Below are positions 43,709 to 53,025 of a stretch of 64,000 nucleotides of DNA, one piece after another. Position numbers and translations under genes: made by a program. The notes under the pieces were generated by a model, which saw only the letters and a list, made by a program, of their open reading frames with translations, searched no databases and was not told the DNA's origin. Origin of the DNA: Synechococcus sp. MIT S9220. Its GTDB lineage: Bacteria; Cyanobacteriota; Cyanobacteriia; PCC-6307; Cyanobiaceae. The stretch lies in contig NZ_CP047958.1 in NCBI RefSeq assembly GCF_014304815.1, positions 1,736,001 through 1,800,000 of the forward strand. Direction: 5' to 3'. The number at the start of each line of letters is the position of its first letter. Position 1 is the first letter of the stretch.

Positions 43709-44299
43709 TCAAGCGATGGCAGGAGGATCCTGGCCTTCATCGATGCTGGCGCTGAATGCAATCAGCTCGATTCCACTGAACAGGAAGCTGATGCCGACCA
43801 GCGTTCCGAGCACCCATAGCAGACCCCAGAACTTAAGGGTGACGATGAGCAAGCCCAGGATGAAGGTGATGACGCCGTTGGCAATCGCCCATCCAGCGCC
43901 GGGCTGACCGTTGTTGGCCAGTCCGTTGAAGAAGGCCACGACACCCTCCACAAGGAAGACGATGCCGATGGCCAAGGCAAATGCAGCAACTTGCTCTGCG
44001 GCTTCACCGGGATCACGGAAGTTACCGATCATCGAGCCGCCGGCCACGATGAACAACGTGGACACCACCAAACGCCAGAAGCAAATCCAACGCCCCATCC
44101 GACCGGAACGAGCAAGGTTGCTGATCCAGCCGACCACACCGCCGACGAGAAACAGCACGGCAATCACACCTGTGGTCCAGAACGAAGCGATGACTGGGAA
44201 AATCAGGGCCAGGACGCCCAAGACAATCAGCAGAATGCCCTCTGCGATTGAGAAGGCTTTGAAGGTGCCCAGAGATTCAGAGCGGTCCTCGGAATTCAT
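43709..44299 (-). CDS. HdeD-like membrane protein (DUF308)
   Basis: The 196-residue protein has six hydrophobic segments in three similar pairs, the DUF308/HdeD layout, each with a small-residue-rich helix (ILLIVLGVLALIFPVIASFW, AIGIVFLVEGVVAFFNGL, VITFILGLLIVTLKFW). HdeD is linked to acid resistance in enteric bacteria; the role here is unknown. ATG 44299 (MNSEDRSES) is preferred, because the longer open frame would run through the 3' end of ribE. The protein ends in a short acidic tail. Confidence 0.82.
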   Translation of the reverse strand: MNSEDRSESLGTFKAFSIAEGILLIVLGVLALIFPVIASFWTTGVIAVLFLVGGVVGWISNLARSGRMGRWICFWRLVVSTLFIVAGGSMIGNFRDPGEAAEQVAAFALAIGIVFLVEGVVAFFNGLANNGQPGAGWAIANGVITFILGLLIVTLKFWGLLWVLGTLVGISFLFSGIELIAFSASIDEGQDPPAIA

Positions 44300-44372
44300 G
44301 AACAGTTCAGAGTGAACAACATCCGAAAGGTATTGAGACCTCACAAATCCCGCCATGGTTTGTGGACGCCGG

Positions 44373-45020
44373 TCAACCCCAGCCGTGCTCTGCAAGCCAG
44401 GCAGCGCTGACCGGGGGTGTTTTGTCTTGGGGGCCACCGGCACTGATCAGCCGCTCCGTGTAGCGAGCCAGCAGATCGATCTCGAGATTCACCTCATCAC
44501 CCACCTGCAGATCACGCAGGGCAGTCACCGACCACGTGTGGGGAATCACGGCCAGCCAGAACCGTGCACCTGCATCAGCACAACCCGCCACCGTAAGGCT
44601 GATGCCATTCACCGCAACACTGGCTTTATCGCAGATGTAGCGACCGAAGTCCGCATCCCGCCAGCGCAGTTCCAGATGCCATGACTGAGGCAGAGACTCC
44701 ACGGCGACCACTTCACCGATGCCATCCACATGGCCGCTCACAAGATGTCCGCCCAAACGGTCGGACAGACGCAGTGCAGGTTCGAGATTCACCGATCCTC
44801 CTCCGGCGGCCTTCGCACCCAGGGTGGTGCGCTGCAGCGTCTCCTCACTCACATCCGCCAGAAAGCCGTCACCCACCAGTGAAGCCACCGTGAGGCAGAC
44901 ACCGTCGACGGCGACGCTGTCACCAAGCTGCAGTGGAGAGAACGCGCTGCAGCCCTCGACGAGCAGAGCACGACCACGTCGCTCGACCTGACCGACCGCC
45001 TGGACCAACCCCGTGAACAT
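44373..45020 (-). CDS. ribE: Riboflavin synthase alpha chain
   Basis: The 215-residue enzyme makes riboflavin from two dimethylribityllumazines. It has two lumazine-binding repeats: MFTGLVQAVGQVERR...LGDSVAVDGVCLTVAS...GHLVSGHVDGIGEV, then the second half with GISLTVAGC and AVIPHTWSVTALRDLQVGDEVNLEIDLLARY. Both catalytic-site elements are intact. ATG 45020 is exactly at the conserved start. It diverges from the DUF151 gene and is 73 bases upstream of the HdeD-like gene. Confidence 0.95.
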   Translation of the reverse strand: MFTGLVQAVGQVERRGRALLVEGCSAFSPLQLGDSVAVDGVCLTVASLVGDGFLADVSEETLQRTTLGAKAAGGGSVNLEPALRLSDRLGGHLVSGHVDGIGEVVAVESLPQSWHLELRWRDADFGRYICDKASVAVNGISLTVAGCADAGARFWLAVIPHTWSVTALRDLQVGDEVNLEIDLLARYTERLISAGGPQDKTPPVSAAWLAEHGWG

Positions 45021-45085
45021 TGCCCATCTCCATCCCCTCTGCACTGGTCATAATCGAGAGAGCGGCGGAGCCGTACTTGATCGAG

Positions 45086-45670
45086 ATGAGCGTGGCGGGA
45101 ATCGCCCTGGATGCCAGCAGCCGCAGTCCGATCGTGCTGCTGCGGGACCCATCCCGAAGTCGCCAGGTGCCGATCTGGATTGATCAGGCTCAGGCGCACA
45201 ACATCATGGCTGGCCTCAATGACTCGCCTCAGCCCAGACCCCTCAGCCACGACTTGATGGCTGCATTGCTCGACGCAGGGGGATTGCAGCTGGAGCGGGT
45301 GATCATTCACGCGATTGAAGACAGCACCTTCAGGGCCGTCCTACGCCTTTGCGACAGCGATAGCGACACCACGATGGCCGAAACAGATGACCTTGATGCT
45401 GCTGTGGACGCGGATGACAACCTCCTTGAGATCGATGCACGCCCTAGTGATGCGATCGCACTGGCCATCCGCACCGGCAGCAGCATCTGGATGCTTGAGG
45501 AGGTCGTTGCGGAAGCCTCGATTGCCGTGGATGCCGAAGCGGATGCAGAGGATCGCGATGAATTCCGTCGCTTCCTCGACGGGATCAGTCCCGCAGCCCT
45601 GGGACGACACCTGGAATCACGCCAGCCGGGGGACCCCAGAGACGCCCAGGGCGACACCCCGGCCCCTTGA
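45086..45670 (+). CDS. Bifunctional nuclease-domain protein (DUF151)
   Basis: The 194-residue product has the DUF151/BFN fold: MSVAGIALDASSRSPIVLLRD, VPIWIDQAQAHNIMAGL, PLSHDLMAALLDAGGLQLERVIIH, then LLEIDARPSDAIALAIRTGSSIWMLEEVV. Plant relatives have single-strand nuclease activity; cyanobacterial roles are untested. An acidic insert (about 95-112) and an acidic C-terminal extension are present. ATG 45086 fits the family start. The stop overlaps the TTG start of the next gene. Confidence 0.88.
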   Translation: MSVAGIALDASSRSPIVLLRDPSRSRQVPIWIDQAQAHNIMAGLNDSPQPRPLSHDLMAALLDAGGLQLERVIIHAIEDSTFRAVLRLCDSDSDTTMAETDDLDAAVDADDNLLEIDARPSDAIALAIRTGSSIWMLEEVVAEASIAVDAEADAEDRDEFRRFLDGISPAALGRHLESRQPGDPRDAQGDTPAP

Positions 45671-46824
45671 GCAGCACACTCCCCCGGCCTGTTCTGCGTC
45701 GCTCATTTGGCGATGGAGCCGATGTGAGCCTGTTCACGCTCGGCACCATGCGCGCCCTCCAGTCTCCGGAGCAGATGCTGCAGGTGTTACGCGCAACTAT
45801 TGCGGCTGGCATCAACCATCTCGAGACAGCACCTGCCTATGGGCCCGCTGAAGCTTTTCTGGGCAAGGCCCTGGCACAACTCAACAAGGAAGGCTCAGCA
45901 CCTGCCGACGGTGGCTGGGTGATCACCAGCAAGCTGCTTCCCGGACAGAGTTTTCAGGCTGGGCGCAAGGCTCTCGAGGCCAGCCTCGGCAGGCTCGGGA
46001 TCGACACCCTGGACAATCTGGCCATTCATGGCCTGAACCTGGACAGCCATCTCGACTGGGTGCTCTCCGGCGAGGGAGCCCGGCTGATCGACTGGGCCCT
46101 CACAAGTGGCAAGGTCCGCCAGGTGGGCTTCAGCAGCCACGGGTCCAATGCTCTGATCGAGCGTGCAATCGCCAGTGACCGCTTTCGGTTCTGTTGCCTG
46201 CATCTGCATCTACTAGACCCAACGCGCATGCCTCTGGCACAGCGAGCTCTGGAGCAGTCAATGGGCGTACTTGCGATTTCACCAGCAGACAAGGGTGGTC
46301 GCCTGCAGGCACCGAGTGATCTTCTCAAAGCTGACTGCAGTCCCTTCCAGCCCCTGCAGCTGGCTTATCGCTTTCTGCTCGCAGCTGGCATCAGCACACT
46401 CACCGTGGGAGCCCAGAGCGCCGCAGACCTCAAACTGGCTCGATCACTCGCATCCAGCGACGGTCCATTGGATCTCGAGGAGCAAAGGGCGCTCGCACAG
46501 CTTGAGCAGCTGCGGGAGAGTCGTCTGGGGCATGAGCTCTGCGGCCAGTGCCGTGCCTGCCTGCCATGCCCCAATGACGTTCCAATCCCAGAGCTACTGA
46601 GGTTGCGCAATCTTGCCCATGGCCATGACCTGATGGAATTCGCCGGGGAGCGCTACAACCTGATCGGCCGGGCCGGGCACTGGTGGGAAACGGTGGATGC
46701 GAGCCAATGCGACCGCTGCGGTGACTGCCTACCGCGCTGCCCGCACCAGCTGCCAATCCCCGAGCTGCTGGCGGAGACCCATCGACTGCTGGCAGCCGCG
46801 CCGCGACGGCGGCTATGGGGCTGA
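45667..46824 (+). CDS. Aldo/keto reductase with two [4Fe-4S] motifs
   Basis: The 385-residue protein has an aldo/keto reductase barrel (about 1-275): LGTMRALQSPEQ, HLETAPAYGPAE, AIHGLN, KVRQVGFSSHG. A ferredoxin-like C-terminal domain follows, with two cysteine sets: Cys292/295/298/301 in CGQCRACLPCP and Cys348/351/354/358 in CDRCGDCLPRCP. The fusion suggests an electron-transfer-coupled oxidoreductase; the substrate is unknown. The start is TTG 45667, overlapping the DUF151 stop. The end overlaps the convergent lipoprotein gene by 12 bases. Confidence 0.88.
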   Translation: MSSTLPRPVLRRSFGDGADVSLFTLGTMRALQSPEQMLQVLRATIAAGINHLETAPAYGPAEAFLGKALAQLNKEGSAPADGGWVITSKLLPGQSFQAGRKALEASLGRLGIDTLDNLAIHGLNLDSHLDWVLSGEGARLIDWALTSGKVRQVGFSSHGSNALIERAIASDRFRFCCLHLHLLDPTRMPLAQRALEQSMGVLAISPADKGGRLQAPSDLLKADCSPFQPLQLAYRFLLAAGISTLTVGAQSAADLKLARSLASSDGPLDLEEQRALAQLEQLRESRLGHELCGQCRACLPCPNDVPIPELLRLRNLAHGHDLMEFAGERYNLIGRAGHWWETVDASQCDRCGDCLPRCPHQLPIPELLAETHRLLAAAPRRRLWG

Positions 46825-47823
46825 CGCCTCCCAGAGCTGCTGCAAACGTTGCTGCTCGGCAGCATCGGGTGGCAACAGCATCCAGCTTTGTTCCCAGACC
46901 GATTGCTGCGGAAGCACGAGAGGGCGCAGTCGCAGCGGAATCCGAGCTTGCGCTCCAACAAGCTCCCCCCTGGGCAGTGGCGGAATCCAGCCCTGTGCCA
47001 ACAAACGAGACAGCAACGGTTGCTTCCAGACCTTCAGCACCCATTCCTGGGGAATGGGTTCAGCGGTCTGGGAAGGCCGAACCAGCAGCGTCCAATGCAG
47101 TGGTGCGCCTTGCTCTGGCAGCACAGCCGTGAGCCTGGGATCACGCTGGAGGGTCGCCATGCAGCGCTGCAGAGGCAGCACGGCAACCCTGGCATCGCCC
47201 TGCAGCAGCCAGTTCATGCCGAAACGGTCATCAAAACTGAGAGCCGACGCACGCAGGCGACGCAAGGCATGGCCATCTCCCATTCTCTCGGCGAGAGAGA
47301 TCAGCAATCTCGGGCTGGAAGGCAGCAGCAGCTTGCCCTTGAGCTCTGGGTCGAGCAAAGCGTCCCAACCAGCCTCCAGCGCTGGAGATGTCTTGCCATC
47401 ACGCCGAATCACCATGACCCACGGGCTGAAGGCCACCGGCAACAGCAGGTTCTTCCAAGCCAGAGGAGCCTCGTTGAGGAAGCGTTGGCCAAGGGGGCCG
47501 ATCCTCGACTGAAGAGCCTCAGCAGCGATCGCCTGCAAACGCTCAGGGCTGATCACCGACAACCAGCCGTCGTTCAAAGCCAACAGGTCCGTTGGCGACG
47601 GCCACGGACTCTCTAAAGCAGTCGCCCCTGAAAGCGCATGGAAATGCCAGGGGCCCGGCAGATCACGACGCCAAATGGACGGCAGAGTTTCTGGTGATGC
47701 TCGCAGCGTGGGAACCGATCCTCCCCGGCTGCAGCCGCTGAGCCCGGCAGCAGCTGTCACAGCAGCGAACTGGAGAAACCGACGACGGTTCAACAATGGC
47801 GCCGGGACGACAACAGGCTTCAT
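46813..47823 (-). CDS. Tat-type solute-binding lipoprotein (PotD/SBP family 1-like)
   Basis: The 336-residue protein begins with a twin-arginine signal (LLNRRRFLQFAAVTAA) that ends in a lipobox, LSGC, so it should be a Tat-exported, lipid-anchored periplasmic protein. The body resembles family 1 binding proteins: LPVAFSPWVMVIRRD, WDALLDPELKGKLLLPSSPR and FGMNWLLQGDARVAVLP. No permease or ATPase gene for uptake is adjacent. The substrate is unknown; polyamine or sugar is possible. TatC and Lgt, both needed for its maturation, are encoded elsewhere in the window. Confidence 0.82.
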   Translation of the reverse strand: MKPVVVPAPLLNRRRFLQFAAVTAAAGLSGCSRGGSVPTLRASPETLPSIWRRDLPGPWHFHALSGATALESPWPSPTDLLALNDGWLSVISPERLQAIAAEALQSRIGPLGQRFLNEAPLAWKNLLLPVAFSPWVMVIRRDGKTSPALEAGWDALLDPELKGKLLLPSSPRLLISLAERMGDGHALRRLRASALSFDDRFGMNWLLQGDARVAVLPLQRCMATLQRDPRLTAVLPEQGAPLHWTLLVRPSQTAEPIPQEWVLKVWKQPLLSRLLAQGWIPPLPRGELVGAQARIPLRLRPLVLPQQSVWEQSWMLLPPDAAEQQRLQQLWEASAP

Positions 47824-47832
47824 GCTCCGAAC

Positions 47833-49035
47833 CTACGGGGCGACAGTGCCTGCATGACCAGCCGCGAGCAACTGATCGACGGCCCGATCACAGGACTGCA
47901 CGAGAGTGTCAACGGAAACCCCTCTCCATTGAGCCAGGAGAGCCAGGCCACCGGCACCAACTCCTTCCTTCACGTGGCCCTGCTCGAAGTCGCGCAGGCG
48001 CGCGTGGCGGCTCGCAGAGAATCGCAGGCCAGCGGCATAAGCCTGCAGTGAAACGGAGTAGTGCTGCTCCACATTGCTGAGCAGCGTGATCAAGGAAGAG
48101 TCAGATGTTCCAGCCTGCAGACGCTCCGCGGCAAGCCATGCAGTCGTTCCGATCAGAACCCGATCGCAGAGCTGCTGACGACGCTCAACGGGAACCGCAT
48201 GAAGCGCCAGCGCAAGCACCGCAGCCATCTGACTGCCACCGGCAAGCAGAACGGGCTGATCCGCATCGAGCATCCCGATTAACAGCCCTGTGGCAAGGGC
48301 CTGAAAAGGATCACCCACGGCCGCGAGCAAGGCCTGTGCATCGATGCTTGGGGGGCCAGGCAGGCGAGACAGACCCTCGCTCACCAGCTGCTGCTTGAGC
48401 GCCATGGGGGGATGCAAAGCACTGCCACTGACGAGTGCCTGAACAGGCAACCCCAGCCCCGTCAACACGGCCAGGGCTGTGGTGGTGCCGCCAGGAACAC
48501 ATTCCGCCAGCAGCAGTGGACGACGCAGTCGTTCCCCAAGGCGCCGACCACGATCCAACAGCTGCTGCACCCGTTTGGGCTGCATCGCACGGCCGCTGGA
48601 GACGCACCCAGCCAGACCGGAAGCTGGATCTTCAAAGCGGAGATGGGGAAACTGCGGTGGCATCGGCAATCCGAGAGCTGCAATCTGCGGATCGAGACCG
48701 AGCTGCTGGCAGACCACCCAGCTGATCAAGGCTGGTGACACCCCCGCTGGGAGAAGTGGCAGGCACCAGAGCGGAGGCACGGATGGTCCCCTCAGCAGCA
48801 GTTCCGCATCGGCCAGTGCCGTTGTACGGCGTGCTGCTGGAGTGCAGCCCGCCGCGGAGATTCCCGGTTGTTCGGCGGTCCTTGTGGACGCGAGCACCAA
48901 CAATAGATCCGGCAGCGGTTGCGCAGGGTCAGACCAGAGGCTTGCAAAGCGAGTTGCTTGAACCGTGGCGGGCGAGCCGGTCAGACGACGCACCCCAAAC
49001 GGAGGGTCAGAGGGGGTCGAGGGCGACCAGTCCAT
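47833..49035 (-). CDS. cobT: CobT-type nicotinate-nucleotide-dependent phosphoribosyltransferase (TIGR00303/UPF0284)
   Basis: The 400-residue protein fits the archaeal/cyanobacterial CobT-like family: DLLLVLASTRTAEQPGISAAG, AGVSPALISWVV, LLAECVPGGTTTALAVLTGLG, SGSALHPPMALKQQLV, VLLAGGSQMAAVLALAL and TTAWLAAER. It would activate the lower-ligand base of cobalamin; marine Synechococcus use adenine to form pseudocobalamin. ATG 49035 gives a sensible start, overlapping the DUF2232 gene by 29 bases. It belongs to a same-strand run starting with topA. Confidence 0.86.
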   Translation of the reverse strand: MDWSPSTPSDPPFGVRRLTGSPATVQATRFASLWSDPAQPLPDLLLVLASTRTAEQPGISAAGCTPAARRTTALADAELLLRGPSVPPLWCLPLLPAGVSPALISWVVCQQLGLDPQIAALGLPMPPQFPHLRFEDPASGLAGCVSSGRAMQPKRVQQLLDRGRRLGERLRRPLLLAECVPGGTTTALAVLTGLGLPVQALVSGSALHPPMALKQQLVSEGLSRLPGPPSIDAQALLAAVGDPFQALATGLLIGMLDADQPVLLAGGSQMAAVLALALHAVPVERRQQLCDRVLIGTTAWLAAERLQAGTSDSSLITLLSNVEQHYSVSLQAYAAGLRFSASRHARLRDFEQGHVKEGVGAGGLALLAQWRGVSVDTLVQSCDRAVDQLLAAGHAGTVAP

Positions 49036-49651
49036 GAAGCAGCGGTGGAGGGTCAGGGACGGGGGCCTGCAACCGGGGGAAAATCCAGTAGGCCAGTGCG
49101 TGGAGAGCGAGGACGTACACCAGTTGCTGAATGAGCACAAGAGCGAGCGCCATCAGTTGAACCAGCAACAGATCAGGTGCAAGCGGTAACTGCAGCAATT
49201 CCAGCAGCCTGTCCAGCAGCCCTGCACCAGCTCGGGTGATGATCACCCAAAGGTTTTCACCCACCAACAGAGAAAGCGCAACAACCCTTACAAGGAATCC
49301 GGCAGCACCGATCAGCAGGCCGATACCCCAGCTCAGCCACCAGCTGCAGCGATGCAGCCAGCACCAGCCGAGCCAAATGGACAGGAGGCCATAGGGAAAA
49401 AGCATCAAGGGTCCACGCACCGGCCCCATCAACGCGATCAGCAAAAGAATCGCCACGGCTAGGCCCTCGACCCCGGCACGGGCACCTCGACGGACCGCCA
49501 GCAGGGCGAGTGGCAGAGGCAAGGCAAGGCGGAACAGAGCTCCACCAACCGGGAGGTAATAGAGCGCCAGCCAGATCAAAGCAGCCGCGGCCGCCAGATA
49601 GGAGGATTCCATCATCCGCAGGGCCTGGCGATGGCTGAGGGCTGGTCGCAT
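49007..49651 (-). CDS. DUF2232 membrane protein
   Basis: The 214-residue protein has six to seven hydrophobic segments and few charges, as in the DUF2232 family of cyanobacterial and firmicute membrane proteins, some of which resemble transporter S components. Recognisable stretches are PVGGALFRLALPLPLALLAVRRGARAGVEGLAVAILLLI (read in pieces). A Pro-rich end contains PVPDPPPLLHG. The function is unknown. The ATG overlaps the preceding lipoprotein stop by one base, and the stop overlaps the cobT start. Proximity to cobT could hint at a corrinoid or precursor transport role, but this is speculation. Confidence 0.8.
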   Translation of the reverse strand: MRPALSHRQALRMMESSYLAAAAALIWLALYYLPVGGALFRLALPLPLALLAVRRGARAGVEGLAVAILLLIALMGPVRGPLMLFPYGLLSIWLGWCWLHRCSWWLSWGIGLLIGAAGFLVRVVALSLLVGENLWVIITRAGAGLLDRLLELLQLPLAPDLLLVQLMALALVLIQQLVYVLALHALAYWIFPRLQAPVPDPPPLLHGLVALDPL

Positions 49652-50166
49652 CAGGAAGCAGGCTTCGGCTGGAGGTTGGAGGACTGATTCCGATCGCTGG
49701 CGGGCACTTTTTCGATGGTCTCCACCTCAAAACCAATGCCAGCTCGGCGAAGAGCCTCCGTGACTCCCTCCGCAGGAGCAGCTGGATCTGCTGCTGAGAG
49801 GCGAATCATGATGCGATAAGGCAGGGTGCGCTCCGGAGTGGATCTCGGCTTAGGGCTATGGGTCGCAACTGCCGGTGCTGGCGATTGTTCACGTTCGGAT
49901 TTGCGTTCGGACTCGTCGGACTCGGTCGCGTCCCCATCCTTGCTGACACTGGCGGTTGGCTTGTCGTTCTCGTTGACCTTGGACTGCTGCTCGCCCTTGT
50001 CGGCAACCACGCTGGTGTCTGGATCGGCCTTGGCGCCAGCTGGGCTGACATCCCCAGCCTGAGAGTCAAAGCTTTCAGACAGTCGCTGGCCGAATGGTGT
50101 GCCATCACAGGCCTGCAGCAGCATCAGCAAGGGCAACAACGACCGAACGAACAGCCTGATGCCCAT
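49651..50166 (-). CDS. Hypothetical lipoprotein with acidic low-complexity middle
   Basis: The 171-residue protein starts with a Leu-rich signal and lipobox (LLPLLMLLQAC) and so is probably lipidated at Cys20. A disordered Asp/Glu/Ser/Lys-rich stretch (about 30-110) follows. A compact C-terminal domain (RIMIRLSAADPAAPAEGVTEALRRAGIGFEVETIEKV) may be a small alpha-beta module, perhaps SPOR-like, but this is not certain. It is coupled to topA upstream and the DUF2232 gene downstream by one-base overlaps. Confidence 0.65.
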   Translation of the reverse strand: MGIRLFVRSLLPLLMLLQACDGTPFGQRLSESFDSQAGDVSPAGAKADPDTSVVADKGEQQSKVNENDKPTASVSKDGDATESDESERKSEREQSPAPAVATHSPKPRSTPERTLPYRIMIRLSAADPAAPAEGVTEALRRAGIGFEVETIEKVPASDRNQSSNLQPKPAS

Positions 50167-52898
50167 CAGGAATCGGCAGGGCGAATCACGCGCACGGCAC
50201 TGGCACGCAACCGACCTGACTTCGTTGTGGCGGGAGGCCTCTTGGCCGCAGGCTTCTTGGCTGCGGGCTTTTTGGCTGCGGGCTTTTTGGCTGCGGGCTT
50301 TTTGGCGGCAGGTTTCTTGGTAGTGGAAGCCTTACGGCCACCCTTCTTGCTGGCGGCCTTGGCCTCCAGCAGCTCCACCGCCTGCTCGAGGGTGATGTCG
50401 TCAGCACCCTTGCCTTCAGGAAGTGAGGCATTGACCTTGCCCTGCTTCACATAGAGACCGTAGGGGCCGTCATAGACCTGAACCGATTCATCACTGCCCT
50501 CAGGCTTACCGAGATCCTTAAGCGCAGTCCGACCTCCTCGACCACGCTTGGGCATGGCCAGCAACTCAAGAGCACGGGTCAATCCCACTGCGAGGACATC
50601 GTCATCGCCCTTCAGCGAGCGGTAGTCCTTCTCACTCTTGCCCTTGTCCCAAACCACGTAGGGGCCGAAACGACCCAGTCCAGCCTGAACCCTGCCACCG
50701 TCAGGGTGCTCTCCCAGCAGCCTGGGCAGCCGCAGCAGCCCCAGAGCATCATCGAGGCTGAGATCCTCTGGCTTCACTCCCTTGGGCAGCGATGCACGCT
50801 TGGGCTTGGGGTTCTCATCACTCACCTGCCCGCGCTGCACATAGGGACCGTATTGACCAAACAGCAGATAAACAAGATCTCCGGTTTCCGGATCTTCACC
50901 TAAGGCCTCAGGCCCATCAGCCTTCTGCTTGAGGATGAGCTCGGCCTGATCGTGATCGAGATCGGCGGGGGTGATCTCACGCGGAAGGGTGGCCTTGATC
51001 AGCTCCTCCTCACCGTCGTCTCCAACACGTTTGGCTTCGAGATAAGCACCAAAGCGGCCGATTCTGACCACACAGGGAAGGCCCTCGAGGTCGATCGTGC
51101 GTGAGGCACCAGGGTCGATATCGCCCTCCCGCAGGTGCACCTGGGATTCCAACCCCTCGTTGCCCTTGTAGAAGCTCTCTAGATAAGGCAGCCACTGCAC
51201 CTTTCCGTGAGAGATCTCATCAAGGGTGTTCTCCATCCTGGCGGTGAAGGAGGTGTCAACCAGATCGGGGAAGTGCTCCTCGAGCAGAGCCGTTACCGCA
51301 AAAGCGGTGAAGCTCGGCGTGAGTGAATTGTTCTGGAGCGCGGCATAGCCGCGATCCACGATCGTGCCAATGATCGAGGCGTAGGTGGAGGGCCTACCGA
51401 TCCCCTCCTTCTCGAGCATCTTGACCAGGGACGCTTCTGAGAACCGTGCCGGAGGCTGGGTCTGGTGGCCGAGCGCCTCAACGTCTTTGAGCTTGGGAGA
51501 ATCCCCCTGCTTGAGCGCTGGCAACAACACTTCCTGGCCTTCCAGGGCCGCATCGGGATCATCACTGCCCTCCACGTAGGCACGGAAGAAACCAGGAAAA
51601 TCGATGCGCTTTCCATTGGCACGGAACACCGCATCAGCAGCACTCAGATCAACCGACAGCATGGTGAGGCGGGCCTCAGCCATCTGGCTGGCGACGGTGC
51701 GCTTCCAGATCAGCTCGTAGAGAGCGAGATCCCTGCCATCGAGACCTGTCTCCTGTGGAGCACGAAAACTCTCACCGGCAGGACGAATCGCTTCATGCGC
51801 CTCCTGTGCATTGCGGGCCTTGGTGCTGAACTGCCTGGCCCCCTTGCTCAGATAATCCTTGCCGTAACGCGATTCCACGCAGCTGCGGGCAGCGCTGATC
51901 GCCTGATCAGAGAGATGCACCGAATCGGTGCGCATGTAGGTGATGAAACCACGCTCATACAGACCCTGCGCACATCGCATGGTTTCCCTGGCAGAAAGCC
52001 GAAGCTTGCGGTTTGACTCTTGCTGCAGGGTGCTGGTTGTGAACGGCGGAACGGGCCGTCGCACCGTGGGTTTTTCCTCCACAGACGTGACGCTCCATGC
52101 CACCGACTGAACGGTTTCGGAGAGCGTCAGGGCATCGCTTTCACTCAGAAGGCGGACCTTGCTCCCGGCCTTGAGCTCGCCGGTGTTTTCATCAAAATCA
52201 TTGCCGGTGGCAATGCGCTGCCCCTCCAGGTGGGTGAGCTTGGCGTCAAAACGACTGCCGGCCTGCTCGAGACCAGCCTTGAGGTCCCAGTAACTGCCGC
52301 TGCGGAATGCCCGACGTGCACGTTCCCGTTGCACCAGCAGACGCACAGCCACGGACTGCACACGTCCCGCGGACAGGCCCCAGGCCACCTTCTTCCACAA
52401 CAGAGGCGACAGGGTGTATCCCACCAGACGGTCCAGGATGCGTCGCGTCTCCTGGGCATGCACGAGTTCCATATCCAGCTCACGGGTCTGGTCAAGAGCC
52501 CGGCCAATCGCCTCCTTGGTGATCTCGTGAAACACCATGCGTTTCACCGGAACCTTCGGTGCAAGCAGCTGCAACAGATGCCAGCTGATGCTTTCACCCT
52601 CTCGGTCTTCATCAGTCGCCAACAAAAGCTGGTCAGCACCTTTAAGAGCGTCCTTCAGCTCCTTGACCGTTTTTTTCTTGTCCTTCGGCACCACGTAAAG
52701 GGGCTCGAAATCAGACTCGGTGTTCACGCCGAGATTGGCCCACTTCTGGCCCTTTTGCGCTGCTGGAATCTCACTGGCGTTGTTCGGGAGATCGCGCACA
52801 TGCCCCATGGAGGCTTCCACCCGGAAGTCCTTGGGAAGGAATCCACGGATGGTGCGGGCCTTGGTGGGGCTCTCAACGATGACCAGGGTGTGCGCCAA
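50166..52898 (-). CDS. topA: DNA topoisomerase I
   Basis: The 910-residue type IA topoisomerase relaxes negative supercoils. It starts with a Toprim domain ([37 protein letters not shown]), and the catalytic Tyr sits in [15 protein letters not shown]. Several C-terminal topoisomerase repeats ([19 protein letters not shown]) are followed by a tail of KKPAA repeats, basic and probably DNA-binding. The ORF is open to 53207, but TTG 52898 directly before [10 protein letters not shown] is the natural start. It diverges from ndhB with 127 bases between. Confidence 0.96.
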   Translation of the reverse strand: MAHTLVIVESPTKARTIRGFLPKDFRVEASMGHVRDLPNNASEIPAAQKGQKWANLGVNTESDFEPLYVVPKDKKKTVKELKDALKGADQLLLATDEDREGESISWHLLQLLAPKVPVKRMVFHEITKEAIGRALDQTRELDMELVHAQETRRILDRLVGYTLSPLLWKKVAWGLSAGRVQSVAVRLLVQRERARRAFRSGSYWDLKAGLEQAGSRFDAKLTHLEGQRIATGNDFDENTGELKAGSKVRLLSESDALTLSETVQSVAWSVTSVEEKPTVRRPVPPFTTSTLQQESNRKLRLSARETMRCAQGLYERGFITYMRTDSVHLSDQAISAARSCVESRYGKDYLSKGARQFSTKARNAQEAHEAIRPAGESFRAPQETGLDGRDLALYELIWKRTVASQMAEARLTMLSVDLSAADAVFRANGKRIDFPGFFRAYVEGSDDPDAALEGQEVLLPALKQGDSPKLKDVEALGHQTQPPARFSEASLVKMLEKEGIGRPSTYASIIGTIVDRGYAALQNNSLTPSFTAFAVTALLEEHFPDLVDTSFTARMENTLDEISHGKVQWLPYLESFYKGNEGLESQVHLREGDIDPGASRTIDLEGLPCVVRIGRFGAYLEAKRVGDDGEEELIKATLPREITPADLDHDQAELILKQKADGPEALGEDPETGDLVYLLFGQYGPYVQRGQVSDENPKPKRASLPKGVKPEDLSLDDALGLLRLPRLLGEHPDGGRVQAGLGRFGPYVVWDKGKSEKDYRSLKGDDDVLAVGLTRALELLAMPKRGRGGRTALKDLGKPEGSDESVQVYDGPYGLYVKQGKVNASLPEGKGADDITLEQAVELLEAKAASKKGGRKASTTKKPAAKKPAAKKPAAKKPAAKKPAAKRPPATTKSGRLRASAVRVIRPADS
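50236..50320 (-). repeat. 15-base tandem repeats coding KKPAA in topA
   Basis: Five near-identical 15-base units (type GGCTTTTTGGCTGCG) plus a partial one run from 50236 to 50320. They encode consecutive KKPAA units in the TopA tail. The two central units are identical, so this stretch is likely to vary in copy number between strains. Confidence 0.9.
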
Positions 52899-53025
52899 AA
52901 GAGGGCAGATAACCGTTCCCTTCTTTATCGCACCGCCGCTCCAGTTGCAGCGAATACGCGCGATGCCACAAGGAGGAACGGAAGCGCGGCTAAAGTCGCC
53001 CGAACCGCTCTGCCCTGCGCGCGCC

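Noticed and set aside
45341-45657. Minus-strand ORFs opposite the DUF151 gene
   Set aside because: They are Ser/Arg- or Ile-rich mirror frames of a well-conserved gene.
50236-50320. CRISPR-like repeat array
   Set aside because: The repeats are contiguous 15-base units without spacers and encode KKPAA in TopA.
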